This document shows, in pieces, positions 17,597 to 25,240 of a DNA stretch of 42,504 nucleotides (positions within the stretch are counted from its first letter, which is position 1; every line of letters begins with the position of its first letter). The notes beneath the pieces were generated by a model. It did no database searches. It was not told the origin of the DNA and worked only from the letters and a program-made list of their open reading frames with translations. This DNA comes from Nanobdellati archaeon. Lineage in GTDB: Archaea; Nanobdellota; Nanobdellia; Woesearchaeales; JAADFO01. The translations under genes and the position numbers were made by a program. The DNA lies in NCBI GenBank assembly GCA_013152815.1, contig JAADFO010000016.1, positions 1 to 42,504 of the forward strand, written 5' to 3'.

Positions 17597-18247
17597 ATGG
17601 AACTAGAGACCCTCTTCACAACATCCAAATGGGAGATCCTGGGAAAGATCTCTCAGAGACCGGCCAGTCCTCTCCAGCTTTCCGCCCAACTCTCCACCAC
17701 CATAGCCAACATAAGCCAGCAGATACGGCTCCTGGATGTGGCCGGGCTTCTCGACAAGAAGAAGATCTCCACCAGGGAAAGCGGAAAGCCCCGCACCCTG
17801 TTCTCTGTGAAGGACGATTTCTCATACCTTATCCTGGTCTCTGCAGAAGGGGCAAAAAAAGGGCTCATCAAGGTCAGCAGGTCGAAACGGCTCATCATGA
17901 ACGCCTGGCTGAGCAAGGAACAGGAGACAGAATCCATCGCCTACCGCGTGCACGAACAGCTTGCCGACCAGCTCGGCTCTGTCAGCGCGGTGGTGCATCA
18001 CCGGAAGAAAAGAGAGCTCATCATCGTCTCGGATAGTCAAAAGGAGCTCGCACGGGACATCGAGAGGCTGAGAAAGAGCGTGTCAGGTCTCACCCAGAAG
18101 GTGAGGACCATGGACACCAAGGAATTCGTCTCTTACCTCAGGGCCCTTCAGGTGACCGACATCAATGATCTCTTCACGGTCCTTCTCCTCGACCATGACA
18201 TCACAGGAAGATTGCAGAGGAGCGGAAAAGAGGAAAGGGAGACATGA
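17597..18247 (+). CDS. Winged-helix transcription regulator 2
   Basis: 216 aa, a clear paralog of the 15689 protein along its whole length: MELETLFTTSKWEI, SPLQLSAQLSTTIANISQQI (recognition helix region), DKKKISTRESGKPRTLFSVKDDFSYLI (wing), and GLIKVSRSKRLIMNAWLSKEQETESIA at the start of the C-terminal domain. The recognition helix differs from regulator 1, yet the upstream DNA elements are shared, so cross-regulation is possible. The C-terminal domain (VVHHRKKRELIIVSDSQKEL) may bind a ligand or mediate dimerisation; no known motif is recognised. It heads the longest transcription unit: small ORF, SSP5, SSP6, YDNDSL-B, SSP7, lipoprotein. Cytosolic. Confidence 0.8.
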   Translation: MELETLFTTSKWEILGKISQRPASPLQLSAQLSTTIANISQQIRLLDVAGLLDKKKISTRESGKPRTLFSVKDDFSYLILVSAEGAKKGLIKVSRSKRLIMNAWLSKEQETESIAYRVHEQLADQLGSVSAVVHHRKKRELIIVSDSQKELARDIERLRKSVSGLTQKVRTMDTKEFVSYLRALQVTDINDLFTVLLLDHDITGRLQRSGKEERET

Positions 18248-18272
18248 GCAAGAGACGATCGGAGAGAGGAAG

Positions 18273-18380
18273 ATGAGATTCAACCACAGCATAAGCAACG
18301 CATTCGTAGCGGCTATGGAACAGCGGACCTTCCAGCGGCTGAAAAGTCTTTCCCTGGACCGCAGACAAACGAAAAGGTGA
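18273..18380 (+). CDS. Possible small basic protein of 35 aa
   Basis: ATG 18273 follows GAGAGGAAG and gives MRFNHSISNAFVAAMEQRTF plus a basic tail ending RRQTKR. Its TGA falls in the GGTGA ribosome site of SSP5, a coupling arrangement. It is too short for the ORF track as a stand-alone entry. It lacks a signal peptide and resembles nothing I know. It could be a leader ORF or chance. Confidence 0.35.
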   Translation: MRFNHSISNAFVAAMEQRTFQRLKSLSLDRRQTKR

Positions 18381-18386
18381 TGGTGT

Positions 18387-19133
18387 ATGAAAAGAAACGA
18401 ACTGATGATAATCCTGATGGTGGCGGTGACCGTGATGACTGCCTATACGGTCATGGCAGACCCGAACATACCTGCGGTGCTCAGCCAGCTCTCTACGAGC
18501 ACCCGGACCATCGATGGTGCGAACAAGACCAATGACGCTCTGGCAGGGAACCTGACAGAGATCGCCATCGATGACACCAAGGTCACCCAAGGGTGGCAGG
18601 GCTACTACGGAAACGTCTCAGGGACCATCGTCCTCGACGACGCCCTCAACAACTCCATGTACACCTGGGACCAGAGTTCAGCGAGCGGAGAGATCTATGC
18701 ATCGAGGAACTTCAGCATAGACTTCTCATCGGGACAGATCGTCTGTGCTAACACAGCCAACGTGAGCATCGAGAACACAGCCATCTTCCCGGGAACCGCG
18801 GGAAATGATGCTGATAACGTCACCAACACGTTCAGCCAGACCACCCATCCGGAGATCGTCGTCGGATCGAACACCATAACGGCAGATTCCTGCTCATATA
18901 CCCTGTCGACCTATGTCGATGATGCAGCAGACGCGACCAGGACCTTCAACGAGACCCTGCTCTACTCCAAGAACATGAACAGCATCATCTATACAGCGAT
19001 CATAGCCCAGGACGCTGAAGGGTTCAAGTCCGGGACCGACAGCCATGATTTCCAGATGCTGGTCGGAGAGGACGGGCACAGCGGCGACACGGCAACAACG
19101 ACGTATTACTTCTACGTCGAACTCAGCGCATAA
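18387..19133 (+). CDS. SSP paralog 5, small secreted protein
   Basis: 248 aa. The start is well supported by GGTGA at 18376-18380, 6 nt upstream. Signal peptide: ELMIILMVAVTVMTAYTVMA. Family marks: GWQGYYGNVSGTIVLDDALNNSMYTW, GEIYASR, IVCANTA, ADSCSYTLSTYVDDAADATRT, NETLLYS, SHDFQMLVGEDGH and C-terminal TYYFYVELSA. Very similar in pattern to SSP4 and SSP6, pointing to recent duplications. It lies downstream of regulator 2 in the same direction. Secreted; function unknown. Confidence 0.85.
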   Translation: MKRNELMIILMVAVTVMTAYTVMADPNIPAVLSQLSTSTRTIDGANKTNDALAGNLTEIAIDDTKVTQGWQGYYGNVSGTIVLDDALNNSMYTWDQSSASGEIYASRNFSIDFSSGQIVCANTANVSIENTAIFPGTAGNDADNVTNTFSQTTHPEIVVGSNTITADSCSYTLSTYVDDAADATRTFNETLLYSKNMNSIIYTAIIAQDAEGFKSGTDSHDFQMLVGEDGHSGDTATTTYYFYVELSA

Positions 19134-19233
19134 GGATACTGAACAGAAAAAAAGACCGAAAGGTAAGAACGAAGAGAACAAGCGAAGAGAACAGGAACAC
19201 AGAACAGAAAACGAATGACAACGTGAACGGTTG

Positions 19234-19983
19234 ATGAGGACGCGGTCAGAGCTTCAGATAGGAATAGTGACAGTGATCGGGCTAGCTGTCGTCCTCAGCA
19301 TCGCCGGCAGCCTTGTATGGGCTGCACCGGGCAACCCGGCCGGATTCGAGGTGGTCGGATCGTCGAGACGGAACACGACCTTCCCGACCGCGTCGGTGGA
19401 GGCGATCGCCGGAAACGTGACCGAACTGAGGATAACAAGCACCACGACGACCAAGACATGGGCAGGATACTACGGGAACGTCACCGGGACCATCGTCCTC
19501 GATGACGCCCTGAACAACTCCATGTTCAGCTGGAACCTTGATGAAGCAGCAGGAGAGGTCTATGCGGCCAGAGGATCGGTGGACTTCAGCAGCGGAAATA
19601 TCATCTGCGCCAACGCAACGCACATACAACAGGAGGAGAACAACTTGAGTGTCAGCCCAACAGCGAAGGACGGAGTGAACGAGACCTTTGCCTATACGAC
19701 CCATCCTGCCTTCATGGTAGGCGATGCGAGCTTCAGCAGCGACCAATGCGGGTACACGGCATCCACCTATGTCAACGATGGCGTGGACAGCTCGAGGACC
19801 TTCAACGAGACCCTGCTCTATGACAAGGCGGACAATCTCACGGTCTACATGGCGCTCCTGACGAGCAAACAGGACGGATTCAAGATCGGGACCGACAAGT
19901 ACGATTTCCAGATGCTGGTCGGAGAGGACGGCCACGGCAACACCGACACGACGACCTATTACTTTTATGTCGAACTGCAGTGA
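19234..19983 (+). CDS. SSP paralog 6, small secreted protein
   Basis: 249 aa from ATG 19234; the track begins one codon earlier at a TTG. Signal peptide: LQIGIVTVIGLAVVLSIAGSLVWA. Family marks: KTWAGYYGNVTGTIVLDDALNNSMFSW (the stretch GTIVLDDALNNSM is identical to SSP5), GEVYAAR, IICANAT, SDQCGYTASTYVNDG, SRTFNETLLYD, YDFQMLVGEDGHG and C-terminal TYYFYVELQ. The ribosome site is weak. About 100 nt of A-rich DNA separates it from SSP5. Secreted; function unknown. Confidence 0.85.
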   Translation: MRTRSELQIGIVTVIGLAVVLSIAGSLVWAAPGNPAGFEVVGSSRRNTTFPTASVEAIAGNVTELRITSTTTTKTWAGYYGNVTGTIVLDDALNNSMFSWNLDEAAGEVYAARGSVDFSSGNIICANATHIQQEENNLSVSPTAKDGVNETFAYTTHPAFMVGDASFSSDQCGYTASTYVNDGVDSSRTFNETLLYDKADNLTVYMALLTSKQDGFKIGTDKYDFQMLVGEDGHGNTDTTTYYFYVELQ

Positions 19984-20090
19984 AAGGCTGAAAAAACCAG
20001 ACAAAAAGCAAGAAAGCAGACAAAAAGCAGAGACAGGACAGGAAATCAGGGAACAATCACAGACGACCAGGAGGAAGTGAACAGACCAAG

Positions 20091-21080
20091 ATGAGAACCC
20101 GACAGACAGGCACCGAAAAGCAGGAAAAGAAGAGATACAGGACACAGCTCTTCCTGACCCTGGGACTTCTCCAGCTCACGCTCCTCGTCCTGCTCCTCCT
20201 TCCCAGCCCTCAGACGGTCATCGGCCAGACCTACTACTCCAACACCACGGTCCTCACAAAACTCAACATCAGCAACGCAGCACCCATCGTCTATAATGTC
20301 TTCATCTACGACAATGATTCTCTGGCCGGAGGCGACATGATACTGACTCCCGGGACCACGGACAGGATATTCTGCAACGCCACGGTCAACGACAGCAACG
20401 GCTGGACCGACGTCAACATATCCAACGGAACCCTCTTTCATGCAGGGAATTTCAGCGACCCCAACGACAACAATGTACGCTATGAGAACACCTCCTGCAG
20501 CATCATGCAGAACAACGGATTTGCCGACAGCGCTCTGGTCACCTGTTCGTTCGAGGTGTACTTCTACGCCGATGCCGGAGCGTGGAACTGCAGCATCGAA
20601 GCAGAGGACAATTCCAGCGTCTCAGACCAGGCCTTCGCCAATTCCACCAAGACCATCGCCCAGCTCTATGCCATAGACCTGGACACCGCAGTGGTCGACT
20701 ATGGGGTCCTGAACGTGACTGAGGTCTCGAGTCCTACGACTGTCAACATCACCAACGCAGGGAACATGCACATCAACCTGAGCGTGGAAGGCTATGGGTC
20801 ATCGCTCCATGACGACCTCGCCATGAACTGCTCCAAACAGAGCACCATCGCTGTCGGTCTGGAACGCTATGCTCTCACAGCAAGTGCGAACTGGAGCGTC
20901 AACATGACCCCTTTGACGAGCAACCCGCTCACGAACGGCATCGGGAACCTTACTATCTGGCAAAACGAGGACGATCTTGGGAATTCGACCAACACGACCT
21001 GGTGGGCGATCAAGGCACCCATAGGAGCCGAGTCAGGCGCCTGCAACGGGTCATTGGTGTTCTCAGCGATACCTGCTTAG
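20091..21080 (+). CDS. YDNDSL-family secreted protein B
   Basis: 329 aa. Signal/membrane segment: LFLTLGLLQLTLLVLLLLP. It is homologous throughout to the 12792 protein: YYSNTTVLTKLNISNAAPIV, VFIYDNDSL, FCNATVNDSNG, CSFEVYFYADAGAWNCSIEAED, VDYGVLNVTEVSS, TNAGNMHINLSVEGYGSSLHDDLAMNC and the C-terminal GACNGSLVFSAI. GGAGG lies 16 nt upstream, farther than usual. It sits between SSP6 and SSP7, as the A copy sits next to SSP2, so the two families are repeatedly neighbours. Inferred extracellular partner or alternative subunit. No anchor is seen. Confidence 0.8.
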   Translation: MRTRQTGTEKQEKKRYRTQLFLTLGLLQLTLLVLLLLPSPQTVIGQTYYSNTTVLTKLNISNAAPIVYNVFIYDNDSLAGGDMILTPGTTDRIFCNATVNDSNGWTDVNISNGTLFHAGNFSDPNDNNVRYENTSCSIMQNNGFADSALVTCSFEVYFYADAGAWNCSIEAEDNSSVSDQAFANSTKTIAQLYAIDLDTAVVDYGVLNVTEVSSPTTVNITNAGNMHINLSVEGYGSSLHDDLAMNCSKQSTIAVGLERYALTASANWSVNMTPLTSNPLTNGIGNLTIWQNEDDLGNSTNTTWWAIKAPIGAESGACNGSLVFSAIPA

Positions 21081-21177
21081 GCAGGAGAGACATCGGCAAC
21101 AGGCAACACAATCAACGGCAACAACCAATAACGATCGACAGGAACAGAGAACAATCACCATGAAACGAACCAGACCT

Positions 21178-21185
21178 GAGGTGGG
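21178..21185 (+). promoter_or_regulatory. Shine-Dalgarno site that fixes the SSP7 start
   Basis: GAGGTGGG lies just upstream of ATG 21190. Had the upstream ATG at 21160 been used, this site would be wasted inside the coding region. Confidence 0.7.
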
Positions 21186-21189
21186 ACCA

Positions 21190-21957
21190 ATGAAATGGAT
21201 CAGAATAGGGAGAGGCTTCACGCTGAGCCTCGTCATCGGGATATTTTTGCTATCGCTCTTCGCGATCTGGACAGTCGCCGATCCCGTCGGACCCACCCTC
21301 AACTACATCTCCCACTCGTCTGGTTCCTCTGCCACCGGTTCCCTGGCAGACAACAGCTCCCACACAGGAGGTGTCATAGCGAAGATGAATCTTGATGTCA
21401 GGCAGCAGAATCCCCACTGGAAGGCCTATGTCGGAAACATATCAGGCAACCTTGTATTGGAGGACGGGTTCAACTACTCAATATATGAATGGTCGCTCAC
21501 ATCGCTGCAGGGAGAGGTCTATGCCACCCGGGCATCGAGCATCACCTGGGGCAGCCTGACCTGCGCCAATATCAGCCAGCTGGATATCGAGATGGCAGCC
21601 ATGAACCACACACCCAGCTATACGCTGGTGGACAACATCTCAGCCACGTTCGATGACGATGCCAACAGCCACGCCCAGTTCTATGCCGGATCGACAAATA
21701 TCGCGGCCAACAGCTGTGATTTCTCCACCAACCTCTATGCCAACGATACTGCCCAGAGCGCGGGAGGTTCAACATGGGAAGAGGTCGTCCTGTTCCAGCA
21801 GAGCAACAATGCGACGGTCTACACGAGCATCATCGACGAGAACAACTACGGCTACGCCAACGGCTCGTTCTTCGACTATGAGATCCTCTTGCCAGAGAAA
21901 GGGGAGCCTACCTTCACCGGTGCGACGCCATATTACTTCTATGTGGAGCTGGTCTAG
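21190..21957 (+). CDS. SSP paralog 7, small secreted protein
   Basis: 255 aa. ATG 21190 is chosen over the track's 21160 because GAGGTG (21178-21183) lies 6 nt upstream and the remaining N-terminus is a standard signal peptide (FTLSLVIGIFLLSLFAIWTVA). It belongs to the 12010/14596 subfamily: NSSHTGGVIAKMNLDV, PHWKAYVGNISGNLVLEDGFNYSIY, GEVYATR, LTCANIS, second cysteine ANSCDFSTNLY, FDYEILLPEKG and C-terminal PYYFYVELV. It is the last SSP of the array and is followed after 47 nt by a lipoprotein gene. Secreted; function unknown. Confidence 0.85.
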   Translation: MKWIRIGRGFTLSLVIGIFLLSLFAIWTVADPVGPTLNYISHSSGSSATGSLADNSSHTGGVIAKMNLDVRQQNPHWKAYVGNISGNLVLEDGFNYSIYEWSLTSLQGEVYATRASSITWGSLTCANISQLDIEMAAMNHTPSYTLVDNISATFDDDANSHAQFYAGSTNIAANSCDFSTNLYANDTAQSAGGSTWEEVVLFQQSNNATVYTSIIDENNYGYANGSFFDYEILLPEKGEPTFTGATPYYFYVELV

Positions 21958-22004
21958 GGAAGGGATTAGATTGTTGGACAAAAGAGAAGCGTGATGAGCG
22001 AAGG

Positions 22005-22415
22005 ATGAAGAAGCATCATCCCAAGAAGGGAGCAAGACCAAGACCGGCAAAGACAGGAAGACAGGCTTATTCCCGCTATTCCCTCTGGATCGGTGTCTTT
22101 CTTCTCATCATCATATCGACGCTGCAGGGCTGCGCGACGACAGTGACCAAGGAAGAGGCAGCGACGACCGCCCTGCAGTTCGTCCGCGGACGGGTGAGGT
22201 TCTTCCCCAGCGGAGAGAACAGCTCCTCATTGGTGCAGACGACGGTCAAGCTGAGCCCGGACAGCTATGAAGAGACCGGTTTCTATGTCATCATCCTCCA
22301 CGCAGAAGCGACCAAGGACAATAAGACTGTCAAGAACGATTTCACCATCGACGTGGACAAGGGGACAGGGGTTGTCCTTCGGGTGAACGGACAGCCTGTC
22401 GGAAAAGCGCCCTGA
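22005..22415 (+). CDS. Small putative lipoprotein with PepSY-like domain
   Basis: 136 aa. A basic N-terminus and hydrophobic segment (LWIGVFLLIIISTLQGC) end in a lipobox-like LQGC, so the cysteine is probably lipid-modified and the protein held at the outer face of the membrane. The rest (EEAATTALQFVRG, then YEETGFYVIILHAEA, then FTIDVDKGTGVVL) has the helix-then-sheet layout of PepSY-type domains, a tentative call. It closes the SSP array, 47 nt after SSP7. It could help SSP export, folding or anchoring; that is inference. Confidence 0.7.
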   Translation: MKKHHPKKGARPRPAKTGRQAYSRYSLWIGVFLLIIISTLQGCATTVTKEEAATTALQFVRGRVRFFPSGENSSSLVQTTVKLSPDSYEETGFYVIILHAEATKDNKTVKNDFTIDVDKGTGVVLRVNGQPVGKAP

Positions 22416-22429
22416 TGGCTTCTCTTCCT

Positions 22430-22462
22430 CTCTGCCCTTCTTCTCTGCCCTTCTTCTCTGCC
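22430..22462. repeat. 13-nt tandem repeat between convergent genes
   Basis: CTCTGCCCTTCTT occurs twice and a half in tandem. It lies between the ends of the 22005 (+) and 22517 (-) genes. The pyrimidine-rich + strand might help stop transcription from the left. Confidence 0.55.
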
Positions 22463-22516
22463 GTTCAGAAGGTGAACAGGCTCAGGCCCGCTGCTGATCA
22501 GTCATCCGGCGACGTC

Positions 22517-25234
22517 TCACCGACGGCCTCTTCCCGCTGTTGTCTTCTTCCCTGACCGCTTCGCCGCTTCTGTCTTCTGCACGACCTCGAGGGCGAGTCT
22601 CATCCTTTCGAGCGCCTTCTCATTCTCACGCTTATCGATGAAGAAGTCACGGAGAAGACCCATCTTCTTCACCAGCGGCCTGAGATCTTCCCGATCCGCG
22701 GCGATCTTCTGCAAGATGCCCTGGTCGAGTATCCTGGTGAGCAGTGCCAGTGAAGCCGACTCTGCTTCATGCACATCCTTGCCCTGGACCCGATGTTTCG
22801 CCAGCCGAATGAGCTCGTTGTAGAGAGCGGTGAGCTGGACCGATGCAAGAAGCTCGTCCTTCTGCCTGAACAGGTCATAGATCCTGCTGGTCAGCTGGAC
22901 CTCTACCTCCCGGATGGAAGTCTCCTCCATCCGTCGGAGCATGGCAAGCCGGTCGGCATGCCCCTGCAGAAGGTGTTTCATACGCAGCACTTTCCGGGAT
23001 TCCACATAGCCGAAATAGAGCAGCAACTCATAGAACAGCAGAGGGATGACCAGGATCAGGAAAAGGGGCAGCCATATCAATCGCTGGACCACATAGAGAC
23101 AGCTGCCGTAGAGCCAGAGATAGAGCGAGAATACCGAAAGGATGAACAGGAGGAAGCCTAAGAGAGATGTGAGACGCTTGGCACGCTGCTCAAGCCGCCC
23201 CTTTCGATAGACTCCAAGGCGGTACAGGGTATAGTTCATGACCAGCAGGATGAGAAAGAGCAGGAGGAAGAGCAAAGCGAAATAACGGAAGAACCTCAGG
23301 GGGAAGACCCGGCAGTCCTGCATGCAGCCGCAGCCTTCTCCTGCTGAGCAGATCCCGTCCCCGCAACCCACGAGACCAGGATGTTCAAGGAAAGGATAGA
23401 GCGGATATTGGGTGATGGGAGCTATGAGGCAGGCTGCACATGGCCCGCCGCAGTCGATGCCTTCCTCTCCCTGGTTCTGGATGCCGTCGCTGCAGGTGGG
23501 TGCAACACAGGCACGAACTTCTTCGGGCTTTTCCGGACCCTCGATCTTGAGGGACTGGCCAGACCTGAGCGCGTTGGAATGTTTCTCATCACACCTGCTG
23601 GAATCGGTGCATAGCCTATCCTGAGAACCTGCAGTGCAAGGTCCCCAGTCAGTACAGGTCCAGTTCAGCACACAGACACCGGGGATGTGCTGCTTCTTGA
23701 TGCCTGCTCCTTTGCTTCCGGAAGCGCTGGTGGCGCTCTGGCCAGAAGTCTCGCCCGTCGTGCTTTCCTGGGATTCGCCCGTGCCTTCGACGCCTCCGGT
23801 GTCACCGCCAACGCCGCCTGTGGCATCCCCTGCCTCGTCTCCTGTACCCGGGGGGCATGTCCCGCAGTCCTGGGGACAGGAATAGCAGGATTCACCGATG
23901 AGGACAGAGGAACAGATGTCATCCCCGCAGACAAGCGCAGGGAAGATGGTCATGACGATGGTCTCGGTCACGTTGTAGTAGGTGTCGGTAACTCCCAGAA
24001 TGATGCTGTGCTGGCCTTCCATGGCAGCGGACGGGACAAAGGATATCACCCCTGTCACGTTATCGATGGTGAAGAGCGAGGAATTGGTGAAGAAGGTCAG
24101 GGTATCATTGTCTGCATCGGTCGCATTGAGGTCAAGGTGCACACCCAGCCCCACATAGGCCTCCTGGTTCCCGATGGGACTGAGGATCGGGGGATGGTTG
24201 CTGAAAAGGATCGTCAAGAGGAAGGTTGCAGAGGTGCAGTTGTCGAAGGAGCCTGAATCGTCACAGGCAGTGATGTTGATGGAGTGGTTGCCTATCTGTT
24301 CATCAGCAGGGGTAAAATTTATCAGGCCGGTTGATGGAGAGATGTTGAACAGGGTGGAATTATCGAAATAGGTCAGCGTATCGCCGACATCGATGTCAGT
24401 AGCATTGATGTCATAGATGAAGAGGTCCCTCGCGCGGACGGTCCTGTTCTCAAGAGGCGGGTCGAAGAAGGGACGATCGTTGACGTTGACCACGATGAAG
24501 GTGATGTTCTTGGAATCGGTGAGCCCGAAGGCATCGGTCACGACGACGCTGATGGAATGGACGCCCACATCATCGTTGGTCGGTGTGAAGTTGATCAGCC
24601 CGTTCAGGGGATCGATGGTGAAGAACGTCGCGTTGGAACTGAAGGCATAGGGATCGTCGTTCGGATCGGTGGCATTCACATCATAGGTGTAATGGACATC
24701 TTCAGTGGAGTTGAGCAGGTCATCGATGGACAGGACAGGGGGATAGTTCCTGTCCAAAGAGACGAATTGGAAAGCGGCAGAGATCCAGGTGAAGTTGAAG
24801 AACCGTCGGGTGGGATTCCCATCGATGAAAAAGGTGATGTTCTCTCCGGTCACCGCTCCTTCGTCCACCGAAGTCCCTGCATCGTCTCCGTTGCAGGAAA
24901 GCAGCCCAAAATAGCCGTCGTGCACCATGGTGAAGGAACCGCAGAGCACCCCGTCGCCATCATAGGCAGTGATCATCGTTCCCGAAGAGACGACGCTTCC
25001 GTTCTCGGTGACATTTCCGTAGAACTCGGTCGCGATGGGAGGATATGCAGACACCGACAGGGAGAGGATGATAAGCAGGAGTGCAAGAGCAAGCAGGAGG
25101 GGTCTTCCTGACGTCATCCTTGTTCTCCCAAATGACCTGGAGGAAGCGAAGAACAGGGAGCGTCCTTGCTTCTTTCGGGGTGGGTTGTTGCCGTTCATTG
25201 GTGTGGCCATCTGCAGATCCTTAGACAATCTCAT
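22517..25234 (-). CDS. Multi-domain surface protein with membrane helices and cytoplasmic coiled coil
   Basis: 905 aa. ATG 25210 (MATPMNG), behind AAGGAT, is a likely alternative start. Signal/membrane segment: LLLALALLLIILSLSVSA. Order: carboxypeptidase-regulatory-like module (TEFYGNVTENGSVVSSG), three cadherin/dystroglycan-like repeats (ending ISVVVTDAFG, SINITACDDSG, SIILGVTD), Cys cluster (CGDDICSSVLIGESCYSCPQ), Gly/Thr/Ser linker, a thrombospondin-1-like motif (LNWTCTDWGPCTAGSQDRLC), SDGIQNQGEEGIDCGGPC, CGDGICSAGEGCGC, three membrane helices (from FALLFLLLFLILLVMNY) and about 190 cytosolic residues rich in charged helices. It could link the envelope to the cytoplasm. It lies 6 nt after the 25241 gene, in one operon. 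Function unknown. Confidence 0.82.
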   Translation of the reverse strand: MRLSKDLQMATPMNGNNPPRKKQGRSLFFASSRSFGRTRMTSGRPLLLALALLLIILSLSVSAYPPIATEFYGNVTENGSVVSSGTMITAYDGDGVLCGSFTMVHDGYFGLLSCNGDDAGTSVDEGAVTGENITFFIDGNPTRRFFNFTWISAAFQFVSLDRNYPPVLSIDDLLNSTEDVHYTYDVNATDPNDDPYAFSSNATFFTIDPLNGLINFTPTNDDVGVHSISVVVTDAFGLTDSKNITFIVVNVNDRPFFDPPLENRTVRARDLFIYDINATDIDVGDTLTYFDNSTLFNISPSTGLINFTPADEQIGNHSINITACDDSGSFDNCTSATFLLTILFSNHPPILSPIGNQEAYVGLGVHLDLNATDADNDTLTFFTNSSLFTIDNVTGVISFVPSAAMEGQHSIILGVTDTYYNVTETIVMTIFPALVCGDDICSSVLIGESCYSCPQDCGTCPPGTGDEAGDATGGVGGDTGGVEGTGESQESTTGETSGQSATSASGSKGAGIKKQHIPGVCVLNWTCTDWGPCTAGSQDRLCTDSSRCDEKHSNALRSGQSLKIEGPEKPEEVRACVAPTCSDGIQNQGEEGIDCGGPCAACLIAPITQYPLYPFLEHPGLVGCGDGICSAGEGCGCMQDCRVFPLRFFRYFALLFLLLFLILLVMNYTLYRLGVYRKGRLEQRAKRLTSLLGFLLFILSVFSLYLWLYGSCLYVVQRLIWLPLFLILVIPLLFYELLLYFGYVESRKVLRMKHLLQGHADRLAMLRRMEETSIREVEVQLTSRIYDLFRQKDELLASVQLTALYNELIRLAKHRVQGKDVHEAESASLALLTRILDQGILQKIAADREDLRPLVKKMGLLRDFFIDKRENEKALERMRLALEVVQKTEAAKRSGKKTTAGRGRR

Positions 25235-25240
25235 CTCTTC

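Noticed and set aside
19282-20145. 287-aa minus-strand ORF
   Set aside because: Shadow of SSP6. The plus-strand paralogy with six other SSPs decides the coding strand.
11113-21957. SSPs as TasA/camelysin or type IV pilins
   Set aside because: No camelysin motif and no class III prepilin cleavage site followed by a hydrophobic helix is visible. A filament role remains only a guess.
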